Of a stretch of DNA of 64,000 bases, positions 15,846 through 24,541 are shown piece after piece. Numbering within the stretch: position 1 is the stretch's first letter; each line of letters starts with the position of its first letter. The DNA comes from Candidatus Agathobaculum pullicola (GTDB lineage Bacteria > Bacillota > Clostridia > Oscillospirales > Butyricicoccaceae). The DNA lies in contig DXEF01000020.1 of assembly GCA_019115085.1 (NCBI GenBank), positions 1 through 64,000 on the forward strand. Direction: 5' to 3'. The notes below the pieces were generated by a model. The model saw nothing but the letters and a program-made list of their open reading frames with translations. It was not told where the DNA came from and did not search any database. The position numbers and the translations under genes are program-made.

Positions 15846-16364
15846 ATGAGCAACCCGATTATTACCATCGAAATGGAGCAGGGCGGCGTGATTCGCGCGG
15901 AGCTGTATCCTGAGGTCGCCCCTAATACGGTTCGCAATTTTATTTCCCTGATTGAAAAGGGCTTTTATAACGGCACGATTTTTCACCGCGTCATTCCGGG
16001 CTTCATGATCCAGGGCGGCGACCCGGATGGCACTGGCATGGGTGGCCCAGGTTATGAAATTCGCGGCGAATTTACTGCAAACGGTTTTCAAAATGATTTG
16101 AACCATACCCGCGGCGTGCTTTCCATGGCGCGCACAATGGCGCCGGATTCCGCCGGCAGCCAGTTCTTTATCATGACGGAGGATTCGCCCCACCTTGACG
16201 GTCAGTATGCCTCTTTTGGCATGGTTATTGAAGGTATGGATGTGGTGGACGGCATTGTCAACGCCCCGCGCGACTGGCATGACCGCCCCCGTCAGGAACA
16301 AAAAATGAAAACCGTTACCGTCGATACGATGGGCGTGGAGTACGAGCAGCCAGAAACCCTGTAA
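15846..16364 (+). CDS. ppiB: Peptidyl-prolyl cis-trans isomerase, cyclophilin type
   Basis: Speeds proline isomerisation during protein folding. The 172-residue cytoplasmic protein shows the cyclophilin core NGTIFHRVIPGFMIQGGDPDGTGMGGPGY with the catalytic Arg, SMART/MAPDSAGSQFFI, and HLDGQYASFGMV in place of the usual HLDGxHxVFG. There is no signal peptide. It is followed 21 nt later by the GDPD-like gene. Confidence 0.96.
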   Translation: MSNPIITIEMEQGGVIRAELYPEVAPNTVRNFISLIEKGFYNGTIFHRVIPGFMIQGGDPDGTGMGGPGYEIRGEFTANGFQNDLNHTRGVLSMARTMAPDSAGSQFFIMTEDSPHLDGQYASFGMVIEGMDVVDGIVNAPRDWHDRPRQEQKMKTVTVDTMGVEYEQPETL

Positions 16365-16385
16365 GCAGAAAGAAGGGGAACGGTA

Positions 16386-17123
16386 TTGTATTATACCAAT
16401 AAAGAGATTTTTGTCCTGTCCTCGGTTGGCTGTATGGACACCGAACCGGACGGGCTGGAATCCATCCTCGCCGGAAATGAAGAGGGAGCCAAGGGCTGCT
16501 GTCTGTCAGTGGATATGACCGCGGACGGCATTGCAGTGCTTTCGTCGGATGGCTATTGTGTGGCGGCGGACGGCACGCGGATGAGCATTGCCGATTTCAG
16601 CTATACGGAGCTGCATCAGGTGGCACCGCAGCTCATTCCGGCCGGACAGGCCATTGAGCTGGCGCGTACCTGTCAGGCCAAAATTGCGATAACGGTACAT
16701 AACCAGACGCTGCTGCCGCAGCTGCGCATGACGCTGCGGCATGTGAACTATCTGGACGATACGATTTTTGTCGGTTTAGGATTGGTAGAGGCGGCTCGTA
16801 TCGCGGTTGCCAATCCGGATTTGCACATTATGGGTGAGTTGCCCGCGCTGCCGGATAACGTCGACGCATTGGTGCAGGCAGCGCAGACGACCGGCTTGTT
16901 TGGCATACGCGCTGCCGCAGGGGACTTGACACCGAGATTGGTGAATGCTTGCAGACAGGCAGGCTTGTTCACCATGAGTCTGCCGACCAACAACGAGCGC
17001 ACGCTGGCCGGACTCATCCACCGTGGGGTCAACTTTATCGAAACCGGACGGCCGGACATTACCTCCATGCTATTGCCGGCGGGTGAGTCCGAGCCGCATC
17101 CGTTTCCGCTCATACGGTATTGA
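16386..17123 (+). CDS. GDPD-like TIM-barrel protein lacking catalytic residues
   Basis: The 245-residue protein follows the layout of glycerophosphodiester phosphodiesterases: an N-terminal region of the type PEN-GLESI, a DMTADGIAVLSSDGYC strand where active enzymes have T-x-DG-x-x-V-x-x-HD, the IADFSYTELHQV segment and later barrel strands up to GVNFIETGRPDI. The usual HRG is SVG, the catalytic acidic pair is replaced (CLSVDM), and HD is SSD. A binding or structural role, or a diverged pseudoenzyme, is therefore more likely than phosphodiesterase activity. Start is TTG 16386 after AAGGGGAA. A terminator follows. Confidence 0.72.
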   Translation: MYYTNKEIFVLSSVGCMDTEPDGLESILAGNEEGAKGCCLSVDMTADGIAVLSSDGYCVAADGTRMSIADFSYTELHQVAPQLIPAGQAIELARTCQAKIAITVHNQTLLPQLRMTLRHVNYLDDTIFVGLGLVEAARIAVANPDLHIMGELPALPDNVDALVQAAQTTGLFGIRAAAGDLTPRLVNACRQAGLFTMSLPTNNERTLAGLIHRGVNFIETGRPDITSMLLPAGESEPHPFPLIRY

Positions 17124-17194
17124 ACGAGCAAGGCGCGCGATGAGGGCGCGGCTTCATATTGGCAAAAAGCGGGGCGTCTGTTCCCAGCTTTTGT

Positions 17195-17224
17195 GAAAAC
17201 AGGCCGCGTAAGCGACCTGTTTTC
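17195..17224 (+). terminator. Terminator after the GDPD-like gene
   Basis: AAAACAGG and CGC pair with GCG and CCTGTTTT around GTAA, with one mismatch. Confidence 0.8.
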
Positions 17225-17290
17225 TGTATCAGGAAGCAGGAAAAGATGCTGCCGCGCCGCTGGATCGGCGCACGCAAGGGGGAAAGGGAA

Positions 17291-18652
17291 ATGAAGTATT
17301 TCACACGGCTGCTGCGCGTGCTGACGGTGTTCTGTCTGGCAAACTATCTGCTGCTGTTCACTGAGTTGGTGCCGCTGTCCGGCCTGCCCGCAGCGGGTGT
17401 GCTGCTCGCGCTGCTGGTGGGCTATTTGGTTATCCATATTCGGCCGTGCCGCGCGCCGGGTGTGACGCGTCGCATGCGTGTGCTGTTGGGCGGCTATGAG
17501 CTGCTGCTGGCAGCGTTTTTGTCCATTGCGGCAACCGGTGCACTGTGGCTGACGCTGTATAGCACCGGCGGACTGAACGACCGCATGCCCGGCCTGCCGC
17601 AGTGGGTGCCCGTTGTCGTTGACTTGCTGATAGGGCTGCCTGTGATAGGGCTGCTGGTGCTGAACGGCTTTTTCCGCGTGCTTGTCACTTGCAATCGGCT
17701 GCGTATCGTCTGGCGTGTGCTGCTGCTGTTTGGCTGGTGGATACCGGTGTTTAACCTGTACCTGTTTTACCGCGTGCTGCGCGCGGCGCACAACGAATAT
17801 TACTTCAACCTCGGACGGCTCGAGCGCGAAGCTGTTCATGCCGAAAATGAGGATTGCCGTACCAAATACCCGATCATGCTGGTACACGGCATCTTTTTCC
17901 GAGACTGGCAGCATGTCAACTATTGGGGCCGCATCCCGCAGGCCCTACAGAAATGCGGCGCGACGCTGTATTACGGCGGGCAGCAGTCCGCCGCGCCGGT
18001 GGCTGTATCGGCAGCCGAGCTCAAGGCGCGCATCGAGGCCGTACTGACCGAGACTGGGGCGGAAAAGATCAATCTGATCGCACATTCCAAAGGCGGGCTG
18101 GACAGCCGCTATGCGATCTCGCGGCTGGGGCTTGCGCCGTATGTCGCCTCGCTGACCACGATCAACACCCCGCACCGCGGCTGTGTGTTCGCCCAGCACC
18201 TGCTGGAGACGCTGCCGAAGGGTGTACTGCATTGGATGGAGCGTCGATACAATGCGATCTTCCATGCGCTGGGTGATACAAAGCCGGATTTTATGGGCGG
18301 CGTGCGCGATCTGGCGGCCGACGCCTGTGCCGCGTTCAACGATAAGACGCCCGATGCCGACGGGGTCTGCTACCAGAGCGTGATGAGCACGATGCGCAGC
18401 CCAAAAAGCGCTTGCTTTCCGCTGAATCTGACCTGGAGGCTGGTCAATCGCTATGACAAAGAGCCGAATGATGGCTTGGTTGCGCGCTCCTCAGCCGAAT
18501 GGGGACATTTTCTCGGCAACCTGACCGTGCCGGGCAAGCGGGGCATCTCCCATGGCGACGTGATCGACCTGATGCGCGAGGACATTACGGGCTTCGATGT
18601 GCGAGAGTTCTATATCGAGCTGGTTCGCGGTCTGAAAAAGCGCGGGCTGTGA
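17291..18652 (+). CDS. Membrane-anchored alpha/beta hydrolase (class 2-type lipase)
   Basis: The 453-residue protein has five hydrophobic segments in the first 165 residues, then a soluble alpha/beta hydrolase domain. Visible are YPIMLVHGIFFRDW (oxyanion His-Gly), NLIAHSKGGLDSRYAI (nucleophile Ser), TTINTPHRGC and a late His in GISHGDVIDL. The catalytic domain resembles bacterial triacylglycerol lipases. A membrane anchor of this size is unusual and suggests action on membrane or surface lipids. ATG 17291 follows GGGAAAGGGAA; an in-frame ATG at 17246 would add 15 residues. Confidence 0.82.
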   Translation: MKYFTRLLRVLTVFCLANYLLLFTELVPLSGLPAAGVLLALLVGYLVIHIRPCRAPGVTRRMRVLLGGYELLLAAFLSIAATGALWLTLYSTGGLNDRMPGLPQWVPVVVDLLIGLPVIGLLVLNGFFRVLVTCNRLRIVWRVLLLFGWWIPVFNLYLFYRVLRAAHNEYYFNLGRLEREAVHAENEDCRTKYPIMLVHGIFFRDWQHVNYWGRIPQALQKCGATLYYGGQQSAAPVAVSAAELKARIEAVLTETGAEKINLIAHSKGGLDSRYAISRLGLAPYVASLTTINTPHRGCVFAQHLLETLPKGVLHWMERRYNAIFHALGDTKPDFMGGVRDLAADACAAFNDKTPDADGVCYQSVMSTMRSPKSACFPLNLTWRLVNRYDKEPNDGLVARSSAEWGHFLGNLTVPGKRGISHGDVIDLMREDITGFDVREFYIELVRGLKKRGL

Positions 18653-18695
18653 AGCGAAGCCCGGCGCACGGGCTGTCATACCCACTCCACAAAGC

Positions 18696-18720
18696 AGCCG
18701 CATCCGTGCGGCTCTTTTTT
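18696..18720 (+). terminator. Terminator after the lipase gene
   Basis: AGCCGCA, loop TCCG, TGCGGCT, then CTTTTTT. Confidence 0.88.
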
Positions 18721-18770
18721 GTTCCGCGCGTAAATTCAGGCAAGGCCGTGCAGACTGCGGCGTTTTGGGG

Positions 18771-18799
18771 TTTGCGGCGGCGCGAAAACGTGTTATAAT
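18771..18799 (+). promoter_or_regulatory. Promoter of the seven-gene ABC-F operon
   Basis: TTTGCG, 17 bp, TATAAT (18794-18799) with TGT before it (extended -10). Confidence 0.75.
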
Positions 18800-18836
18800 A
18801 ATTCTGATTACCGAAATATCGAAAGGAGCCGCGAAC

Positions 18837-20765
18837 GTGGCTGACATTTCCGTACAGAATTTAACCAAATACTATGGCGACAAGCTGATTTTACAGGATA
18901 TTTCCTTTGATATTCAGCCGGGGGAAAAGGTGGCGATCCTCGGCGCGAACGGCGCGGGAAAAACGACGCTGCTGCACGTTCTGACCGGTCGCTTGCCCTA
19001 TGACGGCGGGCATGTGTCCTTCGGACAGGGCAAAACCGCGGGCGTAATTGACCAGATGCCGGATTTCCCGCCGGAATCGACGGTGGAGGATGTGCTGCGC
19101 CTTGCCTTCCGCGAGTCGGATGAGGTCGCCGCCGCGATGGACGAGCTCACCGACGAGATGACCCGCCGCCCGGACGACGCTTCGCTGCTCAAGCGATACG
19201 CACAGCTGGAAACCCGTCTGGAAATTCTGGGGGGCTACAACCGGGATTACGAGATTGACCGCGTATGCAACGGTCTGGATATTCCCGAGGCAATGCGTGC
19301 GCAGCAGTTTGCACTGCTGTCCGGCGGCGAAAAGACGCGCATCAATCTTGCGCGTATTATTTTGGAGCAAACCGATATCCTGCTGCTCGACGAGCCGACC
19401 AACCATCTGGACATGCAGGCAGTGGACTGGCTTGGGGAATACCTCGAGAATTATCGCGGCACGGTTATGATTATTTCCCACGACCGCTGGTTTATTGATC
19501 AGTGCTGCGACCGCGTGATCGAGATTCACGACTGCACCTGCGACTTTTATAATGGCAACTATTCGTATTACGCGGTCGAGCGGGAGCGGCGTCGGGAAGA
19601 ACAGCTCAAGCACCATGAGCATGAGCTGGCCGAGAAAAAACGCCTCGAAGCGACCGCCCGCGCAATGCACGAGCACGGCACCGAGCATCTGGCCAAGCGC
19701 GCGGCGTCTATTGAAAAGCGCATCGCGCGCATGAAAGTCACCGACCGCCCCAAGACCGAAAAGAAAATGACCGTCACCTTCGGCGACCCGAACTACGAGA
19801 CGGAAGAAGTCCTTAAGGTAAAGGATATTACAAAGAGTTATGACGGGTGGGAAATATTACACGATATCAGCTTTAACATCCGCAACCGTGAGAAGGTGGC
19901 GCTGCTGGGCGCGAATGGCGCGGGCAAAACGACGCTGCTGAAGATTCTGCTGGGCGAGGAAACACCGGATAACGGTGTGATTCGCAAGGGGGTGGGTCTG
20001 CGTCCGGCCTACCTGCCGCAGCAGGTGCACTTTGCCAACCCGCATCGTAATCTGATTGACACCCTGATTTACGATAAAAATGTGTCCATGCAGGTGGCGC
20101 GCAACCGGCTGGGCTCGTTCCAGTTTACCGGCGAGCAGCAGATGAAAACCGTGGAAATGCTGTCCGGCGGTGAAAAAAGCCGTCTGCGGCTGTGCGAGCT
20201 GATATACGATCCGCTCAATTTCCTCATCCTCGACGAGCCGACCAACCATCTGGATCTGGCCAGCCGCGAATGGATAGAGGAAGCGGTCGAAGCGTTCGAC
20301 GGCACGTTGCTGTTCGTTTCGCATGACCGTTACTTTGTCGAACGGTTTGCGACCCGCGTGCTGTATCTGGAGGACGGGCATCTCATCGACTTTATCGGCT
20401 CATACTCGGATTTCCTGAAATACCGCGAAAAAGGGGAAAAACCGGAGAATCCCGCGCCCGCCCCGACGCCAAAGCGCAAAAAGCCCGATGTCCCGACGCT
20501 GGACGACGTTCCCCGCCCGCCGGAAAAGCCGCGTCGCACGGGCGGCACGAAAATTCTGCAAAAGCAGCTGGGCACCCTTGAGCGGGAGATTTCCCAGCTG
20601 GAGCGGCAGTCGGCGGATTTGGAACAGCAGATGATCGAGGCCTCGTCCGACTCGGCGCTCCTTTTGGAACTGATGACCGAAAAGGAGGCGTGCGACGAGT
20701 CGCTTGCCGCCAAGATGGATGAATGGGAGGCCGTCGCGGCTGAATTGGAGGAGTTGCAGCAATGA
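18837..20765 (+). CDS. ABC-F family ATPase
   Basis: The 642-residue protein has two ABC domains in one chain and no membrane segment. Domain 1: GANGAGKTTLLHVL, LSGGEKTRINLARI, ILLLDEPTNHLDM. Domain 2: GANGAGKTTLLKIL, LSGGEKSRLRLCEL, FLILDEPTNHLDL. A charged linker lies between them, and a proline-rich segment followed by a coiled coil (about residues 575-640) closes the protein. ABC-F proteins act on ribosomes, in translation or in antibiotic protection. The linker here does not identify a resistance type. GTG 18837 lies 8 nt after GAAAGGAG. It is the first gene of an operon that runs to 25936. Confidence 0.93.
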   Translation: MADISVQNLTKYYGDKLILQDISFDIQPGEKVAILGANGAGKTTLLHVLTGRLPYDGGHVSFGQGKTAGVIDQMPDFPPESTVEDVLRLAFRESDEVAAAMDELTDEMTRRPDDASLLKRYAQLETRLEILGGYNRDYEIDRVCNGLDIPEAMRAQQFALLSGGEKTRINLARIILEQTDILLLDEPTNHLDMQAVDWLGEYLENYRGTVMIISHDRWFIDQCCDRVIEIHDCTCDFYNGNYSYYAVERERRREEQLKHHEHELAEKKRLEATARAMHEHGTEHLAKRAASIEKRIARMKVTDRPKTEKKMTVTFGDPNYETEEVLKVKDITKSYDGWEILHDISFNIRNREKVALLGANGAGKTTLLKILLGEETPDNGVIRKGVGLRPAYLPQQVHFANPHRNLIDTLIYDKNVSMQVARNRLGSFQFTGEQQMKTVEMLSGGEKSRLRLCELIYDPLNFLILDEPTNHLDLASREWIEEAVEAFDGTLLFVSHDRYFVERFATRVLYLEDGHLIDFIGSYSDFLKYREKGEKPENPAPAPTPKRKKPDVPTLDDVPRPPEKPRRTGGTKILQKQLGTLEREISQLERQSADLEQQMIEASSDSALLLELMTEKEACDESLAAKMDEWEAVAAELEELQQ

Positions 20766-21544
20766 CCGAACGCAAAATCTGGCTGGCGCTCGCGGCGGTG
20801 TTCGCCGTGGGCGGCGTGGTGCAGCTGCCGTGGGCGCCGTCCCGATTCGGCGCGGCGTTCTTTCTGGCGCTTGCCGTCGGCTGCGCTGGAATGTGGCTGG
20901 TGCTGCGCGGACAGGAGCAATTTTACGCCTGCCGCGTGCTGGCAGTTGTCGGCCGCGTGTTGTTCGCTCTGCTTGTCCTGTCGTTTGCCGCAATCCAAAT
21001 TTTTGTCATTCAGGCAGGTATGCGGACCGAACAAGCGGATACGCAGGCGGATTATTATATCGTACTGGGCGCGCTGGTCAATACCGACGGACAGCCGTCG
21101 GCAGCGCTGGCCGCGCGATGCGATACCGCAGCGGAATTGCTGGCTGCGCATCCGAACAGCAAAGCGGTGCTGTGCGGCGGGCAGGGCGACAACGAACCGC
21201 GCACCGAGGCGGCATCCATGTTTGCGTATCTGACCGAGCGCAAGGGGATTGACCCTGCGCGTCTGCTGCGCGAGGATATGTCAACCAATACGATTGAAAA
21301 TCTGGAAAATGCGCGCACACTGATTGAAACGGAAGAGGCGCGCGATCATGAGAGCTATACCGCCGCGGTGGTGACGAGCGACTATCATCTGGCGCGCGCC
21401 AAGGTGCTGATGCGCCGCGCGGGCTATGAAGAGGGACTGGGCATACCCGCACCCACGCCTTACCCGGGGCAGTGGGTCGCGGTGCGCTGCCGGGAATACT
21501 GCTCAATCCTCGGGCTGATGCTGACCGGCCGTTGGACGGCCTGA
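20762..21544 (+). CDS. YdcF/ElyC-family (DUF218) membrane protein
   Basis: The 260-residue protein has three to four hydrophobic helices (to about residue 85) followed by a DUF218 domain: [46 protein letters not shown] and [11 protein letters not shown]. Family members are linked to cell-envelope metabolism; the reaction is not established. Its ATG overlaps the ABC-F stop (ATGA), so the two are translationally coupled. Confidence 0.85.
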   Translation: MTERKIWLALAAVFAVGGVVQLPWAPSRFGAAFFLALAVGCAGMWLVLRGQEQFYACRVLAVVGRVLFALLVLSFAAIQIFVIQAGMRTEQADTQADYYIVLGALVNTDGQPSAALAARCDTAAELLAAHPNSKAVLCGGQGDNEPRTEAASMFAYLTERKGIDPARLLREDMSTNTIENLENARTLIETEEARDHESYTAAVVTSDYHLARAKVLMRRAGYEEGLGIPAPTPYPGQWVAVRCREYCSILGLMLTGRWTA

Positions 21545-21560
21545 GGGGAAGGAGAAACGC

Positions 21561-22625
21561 ATGTTTAAAAAAGTAAAGGCGTTGTGCCAGCGTATGGATG
21601 AGCTGGAGGCCCGTTTGTCCGAGCCGGGGCTGTACGACGACCCCGACCGCGCGGCAAAGCTGCTCAAGGAACGCAATGAGCTGGAGCCGATTGTCGCGGC
21701 CTACCGCGCCTATGAGCAGGCGCAGCAGACCATTACGGACGCGACCGAAATGTTGTCCGACCCGGATATGAAAGAACTGGCGCAGGAGGAGCTGCACGCG
21801 GCCAAAGCCGAGGAAAAGCGGCTGGAGGATGAATTGAAGATTTTGCTGCTGCCCAAAGACCCGAACGACGAGAAAAATATTTTCGTGGAAATCCGCGGCG
21901 GCGCGGGCGGTGAGGAAAGCACGCTGTTTGCCGCCGACCTGTACCGCATGTACACGATGTATGCGGATAAGCGCGGCTGGCAGACCGAGGTGATGAGCGC
22001 GTCCGAAACCGAGCTGGGCGGCTATAAGGAAATTGTGTTCCGTGTGGCGGGCGATAAGGTGTATTCGCGGCTCAAATTTGAGTCGGGCGTTCACCGCGTG
22101 CAGCGTGTGCCTGAAACCGAGAGCCAGGGGCGCGTCCATACCTCGACCACGACGGTCGCGGTGCTGCCTGAAGCGGAAGAAGTGGACTTCTACCTCGACC
22201 CGAACGACCTGCGCATTGACACCTTTCGTTCATCAGGCGCGGGTGGCCAGCATATCAATAAAACATCCTCGGCCATTCGTGTCACCCACATCCCAACCGG
22301 AACGGTTGTCGAATGTCAGGATGAGCGCAGTCAGCATAAGAATAGGGACAAAGCGCTGCGTGTGCTGCGCAGCCGACTGTACGAGGCTGAGGTGGAAAAG
22401 CAGCAGGCCGCCATTGCCGCCGACCGAAAGAGTCAGGTCGGCACGGGCGATCGCTCGGAGCGTATCCGCACCTATAATTATCCGGAAAACCGCGTATCCG
22501 ATCACCGCATCAAGCTGACGCTGTATAAGCTCGACCAATTTTTAAACGGCGATATGGATGAGATTCTGGATGCACTCATTGCAGCGGACACCGCCGAGAA
22601 GCTGAAAGCGCAAAGCGAAGCTTGA
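21561..22625 (+). CDS. prfA: Peptide chain release factor 1
   Basis: Ends translation at UAA and UAG. The 354-residue protein has the GGQ motif in [22 protein letters not shown] and the P-x-T tripeptide region in [18 protein letters not shown], which marks RF1 rather than RF2. ATG follows AAGGAG. It is third in the ABC-F operon. The usual neighbour prmC is absent here. Confidence 0.97.
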   Translation: MFKKVKALCQRMDELEARLSEPGLYDDPDRAAKLLKERNELEPIVAAYRAYEQAQQTITDATEMLSDPDMKELAQEELHAAKAEEKRLEDELKILLLPKDPNDEKNIFVEIRGGAGGEESTLFAADLYRMYTMYADKRGWQTEVMSASETELGGYKEIVFRVAGDKVYSRLKFESGVHRVQRVPETESQGRVHTSTTTVAVLPEAEEVDFYLDPNDLRIDTFRSSGAGGQHINKTSSAIRVTHIPTGTVVECQDERSQHKNRDKALRVLRSRLYEAEVEKQQAAIAADRKSQVGTGDRSERIRTYNYPENRVSDHRIKLTLYKLDQFLNGDMDEILDALIAADTAEKLKAQSEA

Positions 22626-22649
22626 CCCCGCGAAAGGAGAATTTGTACG

Positions 22650-22862
22650 ATGAATGAACTTTCTGCACTTTTACAGTCCGCGCCATGGCTTTGGATTGGC
22701 ATTGCGCTGGTCGTCCTCAACCTTGTGCTGTTTGTGCTTAAGGTTACCAAAAAACTCATCCTGCTGGCCATCGGCGCGGCACTGGTTGCCGTGGGTATCT
22801 ATGCCGGTGTGATTGAGGCTCCGGATGTATTGTTGGCGCTGCCAATGCTGTATTTAGGATGA
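22650..22862 (+). CDS. Small two-helix membrane protein, unknown function
   Basis: The 70-residue protein has two hydrophobic stretches (about residues 13-31 and 36-54) separated by KVTKK. No family was recognised. CGAAAGGAG precedes the ATG, and it lies 24 nt after prfA and 27 nt before tsaC in the same orientation, which supports expression. Confidence 0.7.
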   Translation: MNELSALLQSAPWLWIGIALVVLNLVLFVLKVTKKLILLAIGAALVAVGIYAGVIEAPDVLLALPMLYLG

Positions 22863-22889
22863 TAAATCCCATATGGAAGTGAAATATAC

Positions 22890-23918
22890 ATGAAAACAAT
22901 CATGCTTTCCCCACAACAAGATAAAAATGCAGTAAAAACGGCAGCTGACTTGATTTTACAGGGTGAAGTGGTGGGTATGCCCACAGAAACAGTCTATGGA
23001 CTTGCCGCCAACGCCTTAAATGGGGAAGCAGTGGAAAAAATTTTTCGCGCGAAGGGCCGTCCGCAGGATAATCCGCTCATCGTGCATATTGCGGACTTCG
23101 AGCAGATGTACGAGCTGTGTCCGGCGGTGCCTCCGCAGGCCAAACTGCTGGCCGAAGCGTTCTGGCCCGGCCCGCTGACCATGATTGTACCCAAGGGTGA
23201 CTGCATCCCGGAGGCGGTTTCGTGCGGGCTGGAAACGGTCGGCATTCGCCTGCCTTCGCATCCGCTGGCGCGCGCACTCATTCGTGCGGCAGGCGTACCG
23301 CTTGCTGCGCCGTCGGCCAATACGTCCGGTCGCCCGTCTACCACGACGGCCGAGCACGTGCTGCGCGATATGGACGGCCGCATCGCCGCCATTCTGGATG
23401 GCGGACCATGCGGCGTGGGCGTGGAGTCCACGGTTGTGACGTTCGCGCTCGATAAGCCGCGTTTGCTGCGGCCGGGCGGCGTGACGCTCGAGCAGCTCGA
23501 AACCGTGCTGGGGGAGATTGAGGTCGACCGCGCGCTGTATGAGAAAATCGGAGACGATGTCAAGGTGTCCGCGCCGGGGATGAAATATCGCCACTACGCG
23601 CCGAAAGCGCCCGTGACGGTGGTACGTGGCGCCCCACAAAAGACGGCGCAATACATTGTAGAGCATATATCCGGCCCCACTGGTGTGCTATGTTTTGACG
23701 AATATAAAGATATTTTCCCCACCTGCACGGTGGAGTGCTTCGGTTCGCAGACAGACCTTGCCGCGCAGGCGCGCGAGGTGTTTGACCGGTTGCGCGCGTT
23801 TGACGATACGGACGTGCAGCAGATTTGGGCGCAGTGTCCGTCCGACGAGGGATTGGGGCTTGCAGTCGCCAATCGCATCAAAAAAGCTGCGGGCTTTCAT
23901 GTGATCGAGGTAGAATGA
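22890..23918 (+). CDS. tsaC: Threonylcarbamoyl-AMP synthase (Sua5 type)
   Basis: Makes threonylcarbamoyl-AMP for the t6A37 modification of ANN-decoding tRNAs. The 342-residue protein has the YrdC domain (GMPTETVYGLAANAL, KGRPQDNPLIVHI, AFWPGPLTMIV, APSANTSGRPS) and a C-terminal Sua5 domain joined by SAPGMKYRHYAPKAPV. It is therefore the long Sua5 form, not short TsaC. The ribosome site is weak (GGAAGTG). It is in the ABC-F operon. Confidence 0.95.
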   Translation: MKTIMLSPQQDKNAVKTAADLILQGEVVGMPTETVYGLAANALNGEAVEKIFRAKGRPQDNPLIVHIADFEQMYELCPAVPPQAKLLAEAFWPGPLTMIVPKGDCIPEAVSCGLETVGIRLPSHPLARALIRAAGVPLAAPSANTSGRPSTTTAEHVLRDMDGRIAAILDGGPCGVGVESTVVTFALDKPRLLRPGGVTLEQLETVLGEIEVDRALYEKIGDDVKVSAPGMKYRHYAPKAPVTVVRGAPQKTAQYIVEHISGPTGVLCFDEYKDIFPTCTVECFGSQTDLAAQAREVFDRLRAFDDTDVQQIWAQCPSDEGLGLAVANRIKKAAGFHVIEVE

Positions 23919-23947
23919 CCGCATAACCCGCAGGAGAAGGTGGAAAA

Positions 23948-24538
23948 ATGAGAATCATCGGCCTGACCGGCGGCAGTGGCACAGGCAAAGGGACGTTTGC
24001 CGCTCTGCTGCGCGAAAAAGGCGCGGGCTGGGTGGATGCGGATGCGGTCTACCGCACGCTTTGCGCGCAAAACCGCGAGATGCTTGCCGCGCTTGACGCA
24101 GCGTTCGGCGGTGTGCTGGACGAAACCGGCGCGCTTGACCGTCCAAAGCTCGCACACATTGTATTTTCCGACCCGGAAAAGCTGCAAAAACTGAATGAAA
24201 TTACCCTGCCTTACATCCGTGCGGCATCCCTCGACGCGATGCGCGCGCAGGGCGATTGTCCGTTTGTGCTGTACGATGCACCGACGCTGTTTGAAGTGGG
24301 TGCGGACAACTTGTGCCAGTGCGTGATCGGCGTGCTGGCCGATACCGAAGTGCGTGTGCAGCGTATCATGGCGCGGGATGGCTTGGACGAGCAGGCGGCG
24401 CGTGCCCGCATCGGCGCGCAGCCGGACGCGAATTTTTATCGCGCGCGCTGCCATTACATTGTGGAAAACAACGGCGACCTTGCCAATTTACAGCGACAGG
24501 CCGACGCGATTTTGAAAGATTTAAGTAAAGGAGACTGA
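23948..24538 (+). CDS. coaE: Dephospho-CoA kinase
   Basis: Last step of coenzyme A synthesis. The 196-residue protein has GLTGGSGTGKGTFAALL as P-loop, WVDADAVYRTL, and YDAPTLFEVGADNLC. After the P-loop Lys, Gly stands where CoaE usually has Ser or Thr, giving GKGT as in adenylate kinase-type enzymes. The rest fits CoaE well. AGGAGAAGG precedes the ATG; the aminopeptidase gene starts 3 nt after its stop. Confidence 0.9.
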   Translation: MRIIGLTGGSGTGKGTFAALLREKGAGWVDADAVYRTLCAQNREMLAALDAAFGGVLDETGALDRPKLAHIVFSDPEKLQKLNEITLPYIRAASLDAMRAQGDCPFVLYDAPTLFEVGADNLCQCVIGVLADTEVRVQRIMARDGLDEQAARARIGAQPDANFYRARCHYIVENNGDLANLQRQADAILKDLSKGD

Positions 24539-24541
24539 GTT

